Source: a cyanobacterium endosymbiont of Rhopalodia gibberula (GTDB taxonomy: Bacteria; Cyanobacteriota; Cyanobacteriia; Cyanobacteriales; Microcystaceae). From it: 64,000 nucleotides of DNA. Of this stretch, positions 41,286 through 52,037 are shown piece after piece; the stretch's first letter is position 1, and each line of letters opens with the position of its first letter. The DNA is taken from NCBI RefSeq assembly GCF_003574135.1, contig NZ_AP018341.1:2641740-2705739 (forward strand), given 5' to 3'. Position numbers and translations under genes: made by a program. The notes below the pieces were generated by a model that made no database searches, was not told the origin of the DNA, and saw only the letters and a program-made list of their open reading frames with translations.

Positions 41286-42709
41286 ATGAGAGATCAGCTA
41301 AAATTTTTTGTTAAATGCATTCTAACTAAGAATTTTCCAAAAAGGGAATCAATGCTTTTTGTGGTCTAGCACGGATAAACCATAGCATAGTGAAATGCAC
41401 TATGTATTGTGCTAAGAACATTGATAGGCTCATCAAAATCTTGTAGTGAAGAAATTGCCTAGTCTAGGGTAACATCTTAATCTTGTCCAGAAGTACTATG
41501 TTTAAAGAAAACAGTCAATATATTTTTGAAATATTAAGTTTATCGTCTCTTTAAGAGATCATATTAAAAATATGTAAATTTTTCAAAAAAATTCTAAGAA
41601 AACAGCTGTGTTAATAAACAGCAGCCAGAAAAATGGGCAGATTAGTAATCTACCTAATTTTTTTAGGTTAATAAGTAGGCTTAATTTTTAAGTAAACCAA
41701 CATCTAGTAATTGCCTTGTTTTAACTACTTTTATATTTTTTACTTATTTAAACTTGCTTACTTAATTCTCTACCAATACATTCTGATTGATTTCGACAAT
41801 GGTTTAGATTAAAAATATTTTGTTAAATTGATTGTTTACAAATAACTTGCTGATTATTGAGTGTATTTTCTGTTTATTTAATAACTGTTTAACTAATATC
41901 AAAGACTTTTTATGTTTAGTCGGTGTCAAACTTACCGTACTGACAACGACTAAACTGACTGCACTAGTTTAAACTAATAAAATTTGAAAACTAATAAGTT
42001 CAATAATGACAAAAGCGATATTAAATCTGATGGAAAAGATTGTATTTTTTCAAATTATTCTGAAACTGTACATAACTTTTTTATCAATTTAACTAATCGT
42101 AGAGAGTTTATTCTTTGTTGTTGCTCAAACAATCATCAGTTAAGTGTGTTTTTAAGAAAATTGAAAAAAGAATAATTGCTCTTCTAGACTAATGTATACT
42201 AAATTAATAGCTAATAACTTTCAGAACTCTTACTTTAAGAAAATCATATAAACTCCAGAAACTCAATTTTTATTAAAATTAAATTTTTGTAATACTGCAA
42301 AATTTACAAGGAAAAACTTTAAGCTTTAGTTTATTAAACTGTTGTTATAGCTAGTTTAGAAAAGCTAAGATAATTAAAGTTAATTACTACGTAAAGCTCT
42401 TAAGAAGGTTGATTTAAAGTCCTTTATCATACCTGTTACTCTAAATCTTGCCATCTTCCTTTTCTAGGGATATCAGTAAAATTACTATATATAGTCAAAA
42501 ACTCTCATAGGACAAACAGTTGTCTTTAAAAGAATATAAAAATAAATGTTTAGCATAATTTAAAATTTAAATATTAATCCTGATTTATTTGTAATAAATA
42601 ACACCACACATCCTCAATATTTGAAGAATACTCAAAATTTGCTTGAATCCTCTTCGATAGATAACATTTAATATTATTTATAATACACTTTTAATACAGA
42701 AATAGATTT
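41286..42709. other. 1.4-kb eroded spacer with repeat copy B
   Basis: Contains dispersed repeat copy B at 42183-42362. A 63-codon frame at 41984-42175 starting with TTG (end NRREFILCCCSNNHQLSVF) looks protein-like but is unrecognised. The rest is AT-rich and empty. Confidence 0.45.
42183..42362 (+). repeat. dispersed ~180-bp repeat, copy B
   Basis: Aligns by eye with copy A at 12262-12433. Shared blocks are the left edge CTAGACTA, TAGCTAATAACTTTCA, AACTCCAGAAACTCAAT and TTAAAATTAAATTTTTG, and the right edge CTAGTTTAGAA. The edges read as weak inverted repeats of each other. No open frame runs through it. Confidence 0.5.
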
Positions 42710-43762
42710 TTATCTTTCAATAATACCACCTCCTAATAAAATTTCCCCATCATATAAAACTGCTGCCTGACCTGGAGTAATCCCAAATTGAGGGTCATGA
42801 AAGACTAATTTAATACGATGATTATCCAAAGGAATAACATCAACTGGAACTGCAGGAGAACGATAGCGAATTTGGGTTTCTACCTGAATAGGAGAAGAGA
42901 GGTCAGGAATTGAAATCCAATTTATTCTATTTACAGTACAATCAGAACGTTCTGCATTGCCACGATTAGCAACAATAACCCGGTTCATTAAGGGATCGAG
43001 TTTTGTTACATATAATGGCTCAGTTGCCGCAATTCCTAAACCCTTACGTTGTCCGATAGTATAGTGATGAACTCCTTGATGTTTTCCTAATACCTTGCCG
43101 TCGAGATTAACAATATCTCCTTCTTTTTGAGTAATACTCTGATCCAGAAAAGTTTTCATAGATCCATAAGCCTCAATTAAACATAAATCTTGACTTTCAG
43201 GTTTATTTGCGGTTTTCAAATTGAATTCATTAGCAATCTCTCTGGTTTCTTCCTTAGTTTGATTTCCCAAAGGAAAAAGAGTTCCTGCTAATATCTCTTG
43301 GGAAAGATCATAAAGGAAATAAGATTGATCTTTATTACAGTCAACTGCTCGTAATAATTGATATCGTTGATTAACTTCATCGTAGCGAACGCGTGCATAA
43401 TGACCCGTAGCGATGCGATTGCACTCCAATTTTTGTTTAGCATACTCTAACATGGGTCCAAATTTGACCACCTTATTACATTGAGAACAGGGAAGAGGCG
43501 TTATCCCTGACTCATAACCTGAAACTAAATAATCGACAATATTAGCTTGAAATACGTCGCGGATATCAACAACATGGTGGGGAATACTCAACTGTTCGCA
43601 AATCAAAGCTGCGTCCACCATTCCCTCTGAACAACATTGTCCTTTCCCTTTCATTAACCATAGAGTTAGCCCAATAACTTCATAACCTTGATGCTGAAGA
43701 CTAGCCGCCGCAACAGAACTATCAACACCACCTGATAAACCGACCAGAACTTTGTCCATCAC
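42710..43762 (-). CDS. mnmA: tRNA-specific 2-thiouridylase MnmA
   Basis: Thiolates U34 of Lys, Glu and Gln tRNAs. The 350-residue protein has the ATP PP-loop [12 protein letters not shown] at the N-terminus, the nucleophile Cys in [12 protein letters not shown] and the second catalytic Cys in [10 protein letters not shown]. The tRNA-recognition domain with [13 protein letters not shown] follows, then a C-terminal beta-barrel. Length is normal. Two adjacent ATGs can start it. It is isolated between eroded spacers. The sulfur donor could involve the TusA-like protein at 16605-16844, but nothing in the sequence proves this. Confidence 0.96.
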   Translation of the reverse strand: MMDKVLVGLSGGVDSSVAAASLQHQGYEVIGLTLWLMKGKGQCCSEGMVDAALICEQLSIPHHVVDIRDVFQANIVDYLVSGYESGITPLPCSQCNKVVKFGPMLEYAKQKLECNRIATGHYARVRYDEVNQRYQLLRAVDCNKDQSYFLYDLSQEILAGTLFPLGNQTKEETREIANEFNLKTANKPESQDLCLIEAYGSMKTFLDQSITQKEGDIVNLDGKVLGKHQGVHHYTIGQRKGLGIAATEPLYVTKLDPLMNRVIVANRGNAERSDCTVNRINWISIPDLSSPIQVETQIRYRSPAVPVDVIPLDNHRIKLVFHDPQFGITPGQAAVLYDGEILLGGGIIER

Positions 43763-43933
43763 ACTTGTGTTTCTCGTAACCTTACTTTATTCAGGATAAC
43801 TCATTACTTATAACTGTTGGCTTATGACTTTTGATTGTTATTCGATAAATCTATCTTAAGAGTAAATGTTTAACATTAAATACTAGAGATGAAGTCTTTA
43901 TGAGAAGAGCATTAATTATAATGATAATGGTTA

Positions 43934-44110
43934 TTCTGGACTAAGCATAAAAATGAGTAGAAAATAAACTCCAAAGTTCTTATTTTGACTGTGTTCTATA
44001 ACTCTGAATACTTAATTTAAAATTATCCTTTATATAGAAAAAAAGCAATAATAAAGTCTTTTTTATCTTAGAAGTATTGCCAAGCAAGATTCCTCGTATG
44101 GAAGGTCCAC
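43934..44110 (+). repeat. dispersed ~180-bp repeat, copy C (diverged)
   Basis: Resembles copies A and B in the same orientation: the left edge CTGGACTAAG, ACTCCAAAGTTCTTA, TTCTATAACTCTGAATAC and, further on, TATTGCCAAGCAAGA, which matches the CTTGCAAAGCAAGA block of copy A. The right edge is unclear. Another CTAGACTAAGTGTA at 44193 repeats the left-edge motif, so a second partial copy may follow. Confidence 0.4.
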
Positions 44111-44912
44111 ACTTTTGATATTTTCTTGAGAATTTTAAGCTTGAGAGTATTGATATCATAGAACTATTTTGTAGTAGCAAAGTTATGGTTTTCCTAGACT
44201 AAGTGTAGTATAGCAATGAAAAGAAAATCAATGTAAACCTAGATAGGTTATCGTGAATTAACACATAAAACACTTCTCTTTATAGATAGATAAAAATTAT
44301 TTCCTTATCTAAAAAAGTAGAAATTAAAGAAAAAATATATTTAATATACTATCTAATCTATTACTTGATTTTATTAATCAGGCAATTGATATTAAAAGTA
44401 TAAAAGTGACTGATTATTATTTTAGCAGTCAAGATTAAATTTTTATGTAACTCAATAGTTTTACTAATGAAGTCAATTTAAATTGCCCGTATAGAGTCAG
44501 AGATATTTCCTTAAGTAATTACCAAATATTTTTTTAGGTAAATCGCTGTTATTTTAACAATGTTCAATACAATAAAGTTTTTAGTAAAAATTAGTTCTTT
44601 TAAAAAAGAAGAATATTCTATATAGAAGAACTAGAATCAAAAGTAATTCAAGCAGTTTTAGAGATTAACATTAAAAATGTTGCTTTAAAAAATAAGATAG
44701 GATTTTTTTGAAACTCAAAAAATAGAAAAAATATAGCTTTATAAACTTCATCATTTTAAAAAAATAATTTACTTATAAAATAAGATCTTAAAATTGTTAA
44801 ATAAATTCTATAAAAAGAGAATTAGTATGAAATTAATAATTTTATAAAAAAATTAAATAAATGCTCTCTAACACTAATTTTAGAGCAAAAACTAAATAGG
44901 TAAAAGAGTACA

Positions 44913-44960
44913 AGCTTCTACATACCAAATATTTTTAAAAATATTTGGTATGTAGAAGCT
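44913..44960. repeat. perfect 48-bp palindrome
   Basis: Two exact 24-base arms with no spacer. It is not especially low in complexity. It lies about 190 bases before ISL3 remnant copy 3 and 620 bases before ndhB. Confidence 0.88.
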
Positions 44961-45144
44961 ACTTAAAATAGAGAAAATAAAAAATATCTATTTAGAATAT
45001 CTATTTTAAATAAATAGAAAATGATAAATATTTTTAGACTTAAATTTTAAGTAATAAAGTATTTAATAAATTTTGCAACTTGAAAATGGACATAAACTCA
45101 TTATCAATATTTTCTGAGTAGTTATTCAAAAAATAAATGGAACA

Positions 45145-45330
45145 ATTGACAAAATTGTAGCTTATTTTTGTAATTTACTCTTCCAATGGATACTAGGAAA
45201 GATAAATCAGAAGATTAAGTTAATTAGAAGACAAGCTTATAGCTAAACTAACTTTGATAATCTTAGAAGAGAAAAAGAGTTTTATGAATCTGGCGTTTTT
45301 CCCATTAACTATATTGCCCTTAATCTAGGA
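45145..45330 (+). pseudogene. ISL3-family transposase C-terminal remnant, copy 3
   Basis: The frame reads TIDKIVAYFCN, then KINQKIKLIRRQAYS, a stop, TNFDNLRREKEFYESGVFPI. This is the same ISL3 C-terminal region as at 24915 and 32140, with different lesions in each. No other part of the element was recognised. Confidence 0.65.
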
Positions 45331-45609
45331 GAGTAGAATTGTAGGACGACTTAATTACAAATCTTAAGTAAATTACCTGAATATAATAGCATTACTATTC
45401 TTTTTGATAAAGAATCAGAAATAATAGCACATCGGTTCAAGATTTCCTCAAAAGTGCGATCTCTAAAGGCGCACTGAAGGTGAACGCAACCTTAAAGACT
45501 AGCCTGAAATTCCCTCTGTCCATTATGATCCAAAGGGGTGAAGCCGGAGCAAATAGCCGGATAATTCCTTAAGCTTAACTCTTAGGTGTTCTTTTCTCAC
45601 CATAACTCT

Positions 45610-47172
45610 ATGGATTTTTCTAGCAACATTGCCAGTCAACTTAATGCCGAAACAATTCTGCCAGAAGGAATTGTTATCATTACTCTCCTCTTGATTTTGG
45701 TAGGAGACCTCATTTTTGGTCGTAGTTCAAGAACATGGCTACCATATGCTGCCATGGTTGGGTTGTTTACTTCGCTTATCGCCCTTTGTTTGGCTTGGGA
45801 TACTGCTACTCCCATCAGTTTTTTAGGGTCATTTAATGGAGATAACCTCAGCATTGTTTTTCGGTCCATTATCGCCCTGTCTACTTTAATGACTGTTTTG
45901 ATGTCAGTTCGTTACATAGAACAAACAAAAACATCTTTGGCTGAATTTATCGCCATCATGTTAACGGCTACTCTAGGAGGAATGTTCTTATGTGGGGCTA
46001 ATGAGTTGGTGATGATTTTTATTTCCCTAGAAATGTTAAGTATCTCCTCTTATTTGATGACAGGGTATATGAAACGGGACCCTCGTTCCAATGAAGCAGC
46101 TTTGAAATACCTTTTAATTGGGGCTTCTAGTTCAGCTATTTTTCTGTATGGAGTTTCCCTTCTCTATGGTTTATCCGGAGGAGAAACTAACCTCGATGCG
46201 ATAGCTACTAACATTACTAATGTCGGCGGAGAACAGTCTTTAGGGATAATCATTGCCTTAGTCTTCGTCATTGCCGGAATTGCCTTTAAAATTTCTGCGG
46301 TTCCTTTTCATCAATGGACTCCCGATGTTTATGAAGGTTCTCCCACTCCCGTTGTCGCCTTTCTTTCTGTGGGTTCTAAGGCCGCAGGATTTGCCCTTGC
46401 GATTCGTCTGTTAGTGACTACTTTTGCTGTGGTTGAAGAACAATGGCATTTTATCTTTACCGCTTTAGCTATTCTCAGTATGTTGCTGGGAAATATAGTA
46501 GCTTTAACCCAAACCAGCATGAAGCGGATGTTAGCCTATTCTTCCATTAGCCAAGCCGGTTTTATCATGATTGGCTTAGTGTCAGGTACGGATGAAGGAT
46601 ACTCTAGCATGGTGTTTTATTTGCTGGTTTATTTATTCATGAACTTGGGGGCATTTACAGGAGTTATTCTCTTTTCCCTACGGACTGGAACTGATAAAAT
46701 TAGCGAATATGCTGGGCTTTATCAAAAAGATCCCTTACTAACTTTAGGGTTGAGTATCTGTTTACTTTCCTTAGGTGGGATTCCTCCGTTGGCTGGCTTT
46801 TTTGGAAAAATTTACATTTTCTGGGCAGGTTGGCAAGCGGAACTTTATGGGTTAGTTATCCTCGCTTTAGTCGCTAGTGTAATCTCCATCTATTACTATA
46901 TTCGTGTGGTGAAAATGATGGTAGTGAAAGAACCTCAAGAAATGTCCGATGCGGTGAAAAACTATCCCAAAATTTGCTGGAATTTATCGGGGATGCGTCC
47001 CCTACAAGTGGGGTTAATTTTAAGTATGATTGCCACTTCTTTAGCTGGAATTTTAGCAAATCCTTTGTTAACTTTAGTTGATAATTCAATAACTAGTACC
47101 CCAATTTTACAATCGGTCACTATTCATAGCCAAATCTCTCAGCTTGAGACTACACCAAATCTAACTCACTAA
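45610..47172 (+). CDS. ndhB: NAD(P)H-quinone oxidoreductase (NDH-1) subunit NdhB
   Basis: Proton-pumping antiporter-like membrane subunit of the cyanobacterial NDH-1 complex. From the ATG at 45610 the 520-residue protein starts [20 protein letters not shown], matching cyanobacterial NdhB starts; a GTG 8 codons earlier is less likely. About 14 hydrophobic helices are visible. Antiporter-family residues lie in [36 protein letters not shown] and [13 protein letters not shown]. The gene is intact. In this setting NDH-1 would feed the respiratory chain; a role in cyclic electron flow would need photosystem I, for which the window gives no evidence. A hairpin follows the stop. Confidence 0.96.
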   Translation: MDFSSNIASQLNAETILPEGIVIITLLLILVGDLIFGRSSRTWLPYAAMVGLFTSLIALCLAWDTATPISFLGSFNGDNLSIVFRSIIALSTLMTVLMSVRYIEQTKTSLAEFIAIMLTATLGGMFLCGANELVMIFISLEMLSISSYLMTGYMKRDPRSNEAALKYLLIGASSSAIFLYGVSLLYGLSGGETNLDAIATNITNVGGEQSLGIIIALVFVIAGIAFKISAVPFHQWTPDVYEGSPTPVVAFLSVGSKAAGFALAIRLLVTTFAVVEEQWHFIFTALAILSMLLGNIVALTQTSMKRMLAYSSISQAGFIMIGLVSGTDEGYSSMVFYLLVYLFMNLGAFTGVILFSLRTGTDKISEYAGLYQKDPLLTLGLSICLLSLGGIPPLAGFFGKIYIFWAGWQAELYGLVILALVASVISIYYYIRVVKMMVVKEPQEMSDAVKNYPKICWNLSGMRPLQVGLILSMIATSLAGILANPLLTLVDNSITSTPILQSVTIHSQISQLETTPNLTH

Positions 47173-48048
47173 TAATTGCCGGTAGCAGGTGGGGTGGGCA
47201 ATGCCCACCTTATCATCATTACTGTCTGGATTATCTCTATTATGAATAATAATCCACAATTTTATTTTTTTTTACTAAATTCAAGTCTTTTTTTACTATA
47301 TTCAAGTGATTTCTAAAGGTCTTTATACAATGGATAATAAGCTTATTCCGGGAAAATTTGACCGGTATTTTCAAAGTCAAAGATTATAGCTAACCTGTTG
47401 GACAGATTTTTGCAGGTTAGCATTAAGAACTAATTTTTCTTTATAGGGACTTCGAGAAACCGTTGATTATCTATGTTATGTGAGTCCAAACATAAATAAT
47501 CAATAGTTAGAGTTTTAATATTTGTTAGTATTCAAGTGTCATTTTTAATGACTTGTTGCTATGGATTTTATTGATTTTTTTTAAAAAAAATCTGTGGTGG
47601 TGTTTGTTATTTTTTTTGAAAAAAATATAGGATTTTTTGATTTACAACTGGTTTATATAACTTAGCTTCTAAGACTACCAAAGTTAAAAACCATCAAGAA
47701 ACTTAAGTTGATTCGACAATACTAGTTACTTGTCTTGATTTGGTTTACTCAATAATCGAATTTATCTTTAACGTTTCTGAACTAAAGTGTAGCGCTTCTA
47801 ACTTTTGTGAGGTAGACTCTAATGTGTTTCTCCATGCCCATTTTCTAAGAATAAAGAGTCATAGTTTTTTGTCCATGGGGGAACTGTTATTGAAACTGAC
47901 AATAGGTGATAAGCAAAAAAACTACCGTTAATTAAAACTTAAATAAACTGTATTGAGTCAGAATTAAGAGAAATCTTCACACTGAAATACTATAGCCAAG
48001 AACAACTTACTGACCACTAAACCGATTACTAATAAGGGTAAACAACAA
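47173..48048. other. 0.9-kb spacer
   Basis: After the hairpin behind ndhB the region is AT-rich with long T/A runs near 47580-47640. A 63-codon frame at 47740-47931 has no protein-like features that convince me. No promoter for purC stands out. Confidence 0.5.
47193..47209 (+). terminator. hairpin after ndhB
   Basis: Seven GC-rich bases pair exactly around AAT (GGTGGGC / GCCCACC), 21 bases past the ndhB stop. No T-run follows, so termination is uncertain. The same GGTGGGCAATGCCCACC type of motif is common between genes in many cyanobacteria. Confidence 0.45.
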
Positions 48049-48774
48049 ATGAAAAAGGTCTATGAAGGAAAAGCCAAGATTATTTATACTACCGATGATC
48101 CCGAAATTCTTCTTGCTCACTTTAAAGATGATGTAACAGCTTTTAATTCCTCAAAAAGAGGCATAATACAGGGTAAAGGAGAAATTAACTGCCAAATTTC
48201 CTCAGCTTTATTCAAATGGCTAGAGTCTAAAAATATTGCTACCCATTTTATAGATCAACCTGGTCATCGTGAAATGCGCATCCGTGCCGTCAAAATTGTC
48301 CCAATTGAAGTAGTTGTTAGAAATATTGCCGCGGGGAGTCTGTGCCGACAAACAGGCTTAATCGAAGGTAAAATCTTATCTTTTCCTCTAGTAGAATTTT
48401 ATTTAAAAAACGACGAACTTGGAGATCCATTATTAACCCGTGAGCGTCTACTACTCCTGGAATTAGCCTCCCAAAAACAACTTGAACAACTTCAGTCTAT
48501 AGCCTTAAAAATCAATATATATTTGACAGAGTTTTTTGCTAGTTGCCAGATTACCTTAGTAGATTTCAAATTAGAATTTGGTTTAGATCCTCAAGGAAAC
48601 CTCCTTCTAGCCGATGAAATTAGTCCTGATACTTGTCGTTTGTGGGATAAACAAACAAAAAATATCCGAGATAAAGTTTTGGATAAAGATCGATTTCGGC
48701 ACGACTTAGGAGAAGTAGAAGCAGCCTATCGACAGGTTCAACAAAAGGTTTTAGAAAAATTAAATATCAGATAA
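48049..48774 (+). CDS. purC: SAICAR synthetase
   Basis: Joins aspartate to CAIR in purine synthesis. The 241-residue protein starts MKKVYEGKAKIIYTTDDPE and contains the conserved FKDDVTAFNSSKRG, RNIAAGSLCRQTGL, and LADEISPDTCRLWD blocks in order. Length is normal. It lies just upstream of bamA, about 150 bases away; purC next to the Omp85 gene is a known neighbour pair in cyanobacteria, so local gene order is partly ancestral. The gap to bamA does not show a clear terminator. Confidence 0.97.
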   Translation: MKKVYEGKAKIIYTTDDPEILLAHFKDDVTAFNSSKRGIIQGKGEINCQISSALFKWLESKNIATHFIDQPGHREMRIRAVKIVPIEVVVRNIAAGSLCRQTGLIEGKILSFPLVEFYLKNDELGDPLLTRERLLLLELASQKQLEQLQSIALKINIYLTEFFASCQITLVDFKLEFGLDPQGNLLLADEISPDTCRLWDKQTKNIRDKVLDKDRFRHDLGEVEAAYRQVQQKVLEKLNIR

Positions 48775-48924
48775 AGTCCCTGACATTGGAACCTTTACGA
48801 GTAGTTCTGGTCACTAGATTCGATAATTTAGCTCGGTTGCTTAGGCACTCTGTCAGCTATTATGAGTCAATAACAAAAATATAAATACAATAAACAACGC
48901 TGTAGCTTGATTGGGTGTGTGGAA

Positions 48925-51291
48925 GTGTCAAACGAGATTAAAAAATTACGGTTGTCTCCTATGGTGGTAGTTCCTTTCGTAACTGCCACTATGTTAAACT
49001 TGGCCCAGTCTATTAGGGGAGAAACTATAGTCCCTTTAATTGAAACAACTCTCGAAGAGGAGAATTCAGAGACTATAGTAAGCATGACGGACTCTAAGTC
49101 CGTCATGCTAGGGGAAACTGCACTAGCACCTGCGTCGGTTTCTATTTTGGAAAACGTAATGGAAACCGATGTAACCTCTCTGACAGATTCAAAGGCTAAT
49201 AATTTAGCTGTTTCTCAGGAGACTCCGGCATTGATAATGCCTGTCACCTCAGAAGATTTAGACTTTCAGATTTCATCAATCTTAGAACAGGAAACTCCCT
49301 TGGTTTCTAAGTTGAAAAAGGTGATTGCGGCAGATTTAACTTCTTCAACGGATACTCAAGGGCAAATTGAGGTATCTGAGATAGAATTACCCGAAAAGGA
49401 CAAATTACCAACCTCAAAGGAAATCCAGACTCCTATTGAACCATCCTTGTCAGATAGTCCTTTGATTGAAGAAATATCAGGGGAAGAACCCAGGGTTTTA
49501 GTGGTAGAAGTTTTAGTTAGTGGAGTTGATGAGGACCTAGGAAATCTAGTCTATAACACTGTTCAAACTAGGCCAGGACGAACAGCTACTCGCTCTCTGC
49601 TACAAGAAGATGTTAATGCAATCTATGCCACTGGATTCTTTTCTAATGTTAAAGTTACCCCTGCCGATACACCTTTAGGGGTACGCATTACCTTCGATGT
49701 GCAACCTAACCCAACTCTGAGTGAAGTTGTCGTAGAAACAGGCACAAATGAGGAAGCTCGAGCATTACCGCCTGAAGTTGTTGAGGATATTTTTAGGGAT
49801 CAGTATAGGACAATTCTTAATCTACGAGAATTACAAAACGGCATCCAAAAACTTAATGAATGGTATTCTGAACAAGGCTATGATCTAGCCCAGGTTATTG
49901 GTTCTCCTAAAGTTGGGGATGATGGAATTGTAACCCTAGTGGTATCCGAAGGGGTAATTCAAGACGTACAAGTGAGATTTTTCGACGCAGAAGATGAACC
50001 CATTAATGGTCGAACACGCCCTTTTATTGTGACTCGTGAGATGCAACTCGAACCAGGGAATGTTTTTAACCGCAGAATCGCTCAAACTGATTTGCAAAGA
50101 GTCTTTAGTTTAGGGTTGTTTGAAGATGTCAGAATTTCTTTTAGCCCGGGGGAAGATCCGCGAGAGGTTATTGTTAATGTAGATGTAGTGGAAGGAAATA
50201 CTGGATCTCTGGCTGCAGGAGCTGGAATTAGTTCCACTAGCGGACTGTTTGGAACAGTCAGTTATCAAGAGCAAAACCTAGGAGGAAATAACCAAACTAT
50301 CGGGGGTGAGGTTCAAGTTGGAGAACGGGAATTACTCTTCGATGTCAATTTTACCGATCCTTGGATTGCCGGTGATCCTTTTCGCACTGCTTATACGGTT
50401 AATGGATTCCGTAGACGGACTATCTCTCTAGTCTTTGATGGAGATGATTCTTCGATTAGAACCCTCAACGACTTTGATAGTCCACGGGTAGTTCGGACTG
50501 GGGGTGGGGTAACTTTTGTACGTCCTTTGGCAGATGATGCCTTCAGTGTACCCGATTGGCGAACTTCCCTAGGCTTCAACTATCAACGGGTTCAAGTGGA
50601 AAATTCGGAGGGTGATATTGCGCCTTTATCAGCCCCTCTCAATGGTTTTCCCTCTCAACCCTTAGCTTTTAGTGATGAGGGAAAGGATGACCTGTTTACT
50701 ATCAGTTTTGGAGCTTCTCAAGACTTTCGTAACAATCCTTTACGTCCTACGAGTGGTCATCTGTTGCGCTTGGGAGTCGAACAAACTATACCCGTAGGTT
50801 CAGGCAGTATTTTCTTTACCCGATTACGAGGAAGCTATAGTCACTATATCCCTGTAGATTTTATTGATTTAGGCTTTATTGATGAAGATCAACCAAAACC
50901 TCAAGCATTGGCTTTTAATTTTCAAGCAGGAACAGTTTTCGAGGATTTACCCCCTTATGAAGCCTTTGTCATTGGGGGAAGTAACTCAGTGCGTGGTTAC
51001 GATGAAGGAGAATTAGGAAATGGACGTAGTTATTTCCAAGCAACAGCAGAATACCGCTTTCCTATCATTCCAGCAGTTGGGGCAGCTCTCTTTGTTGACT
51101 ATGGGACAACGATTAAGTCTCAACGCTCAGTAAGAGGCTTTCCAGGTACAATTCGAGGATTACCTAGTGATGGTTATGGTTACGGCCTTGGTGTTCGCAT
51201 TCAATCGCCAGTTGGGCCAATTCGGGTTGACTATGGAGTAAATAATGAGGGGGATTCCCGCCTCCACTTTGGTATTGGGGAAAGATTTTAA
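48925..51291 (+). CDS. bamA: outer-membrane assembly protein BamA/Omp85
   Basis: Inserts beta-barrel proteins into the outer membrane; homologue of plastid Toc75. After a signal-like N-terminus (LRLSPMVVVPFVTATML) comes an acidic, Ser/Thr-rich low-complexity stretch to about residue 185. Three POTRA domains follow (about 190-440; for example RTATRSLLQEDVNAIYATG and NGIQKLNEWYSEQGYDLAQV), then a C-terminal 16-strand barrel from about 450 with the lid motif VRGYDEGELG and the end HFGIGERF. Three POTRAs are typical of cyanobacteria. I prefer GTG 48925; TTG 48907 and GTG 48919 are alternatives. A perfect hairpin lies inside the low-complexity part (49081-49109). Confidence 0.94.
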   Translation: MSNEIKKLRLSPMVVVPFVTATMLNLAQSIRGETIVPLIETTLEEENSETIVSMTDSKSVMLGETALAPASVSILENVMETDVTSLTDSKANNLAVSQETPALIMPVTSEDLDFQISSILEQETPLVSKLKKVIAADLTSSTDTQGQIEVSEIELPEKDKLPTSKEIQTPIEPSLSDSPLIEEISGEEPRVLVVEVLVSGVDEDLGNLVYNTVQTRPGRTATRSLLQEDVNAIYATGFFSNVKVTPADTPLGVRITFDVQPNPTLSEVVVETGTNEEARALPPEVVEDIFRDQYRTILNLRELQNGIQKLNEWYSEQGYDLAQVIGSPKVGDDGIVTLVVSEGVIQDVQVRFFDAEDEPINGRTRPFIVTREMQLEPGNVFNRRIAQTDLQRVFSLGLFEDVRISFSPGEDPREVIVNVDVVEGNTGSLAAGAGISSTSGLFGTVSYQEQNLGGNNQTIGGEVQVGERELLFDVNFTDPWIAGDPFRTAYTVNGFRRRTISLVFDGDDSSIRTLNDFDSPRVVRTGGGVTFVRPLADDAFSVPDWRTSLGFNYQRVQVENSEGDIAPLSAPLNGFPSQPLAFSDEGKDDLFTISFGASQDFRNNPLRPTSGHLLRLGVEQTIPVGSGSIFFTRLRGSYSHYIPVDFIDLGFIDEDQPKPQALAFNFQAGTVFEDLPPYEAFVIGGSNSVRGYDEGELGNGRSYFQATAEYRFPIIPAVGAALFVDYGTTIKSQRSVRGFPGTIRGLPSDGYGYGLGVRIQSPVGPIRVDYGVNNEGDSRLHFGIGERF
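49081..49109. repeat. perfect hairpin inside bamA, 13-base arms
   Basis: Exact 13-base arms with a 3-base loop lie in the disordered N-terminal region of bamA, encoding part of SMTDSKSVMLGE. It keeps the reading frame. Its GC content is higher than that of the spacer hairpins. Confidence 0.85.
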
Positions 51292-52037
51292 TGAAAAACC
51301 AGATTTTATTATTTTTCTGATTTTCCCCTCGATTTTTTTTCAATTGGTTCAAATTACTTTAATTAGAGGATGAGATTATCGCCTTGATTCGGTGAAAGTT
51401 AAACAACTTGTTTTTCGGATTTATGGAGTTTTTCTTCCTAAAAATGTTAAATAAAACTATCACGATTTATTTATGTAAAGTTCGATTTAAAACTAACAAT
51501 TTATTTTATATACAGTTGGTGCTTCGCCGATTTTTTACTTAAGTAAAACCAATATAAATAATAATTAGAAATAGAATGTAATTTATCCTAATCGTCGGAT
51601 ACATAAACAAGATTTAACGAGATAAGGACTCAATATAATACAATTAATGATAAGTCAAAAAATACAATTGATTAACAATGAGCGTTGGCTCATTTATTCA
51701 AAGAGTTTTAAAAAAACTTGAGGTTGGTTAAGTTTTTTTAAAATTAATAGAAAGCTTTTTTTTAGAGATTACCCATTTTGACTTGTCAGGAGGTAGAGGG
51801 CATGTCATTTTTAGTGTAGATACGTTGAAATAAATTTCATGCTTTCAAGATATCCAAGAAAGACTATAAAAAAGATAATTAACCACTAAGACAGCTTCCA
51901 TTCTCTGTGTTTACTCAAATTGGGATTAACGGTATTACAAGTAGCTGAAGTATTAGAATCTAGATATGGAGTAAGTAATAGAGATTTGAACAAACAATAA
52001 TTGATAAAAGACTGTTATTTATACCTTGAGGGTAATT
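51292..52037. other. 0.7-kb spacer between bamA and lpxC
   Basis: AT-rich, no coding remnant recognised. In other cyanobacteria the two genes tend to be close, so this gap may be an expanded spacer. GAGG at 52027-52030 is the ribosome-binding site of lpxC. Confidence 0.5.

Larger units (their letters stand above)
43763..45609. other. 1.8-kb eroded spacer
   Basis: Contains repeat copy C (43934-44110), the perfect palindrome at 44913-44960 and an ISL3 remnant at 45145-45330. The last 130 bases before ndhB are less AT-rich and contain two short stems, so they probably hold its promoter and leader. Confidence 0.55.

Noticed and set aside
43980-44180. 66-codon minus-strand frame
   Set aside because: It falls across dispersed repeat copy C, and the other copies have stops in the same place.
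47740-47931. 63-codon frame upstream of purC
   Set aside because: No ribosome-binding site or protein-like pattern was seen; probably chance.
51340-51370. GGTTCAAAT motif resembling a tRNA T-loop
   Set aside because: No matching acceptor, anticodon or D stems surround it; the flanks are A/T runs.
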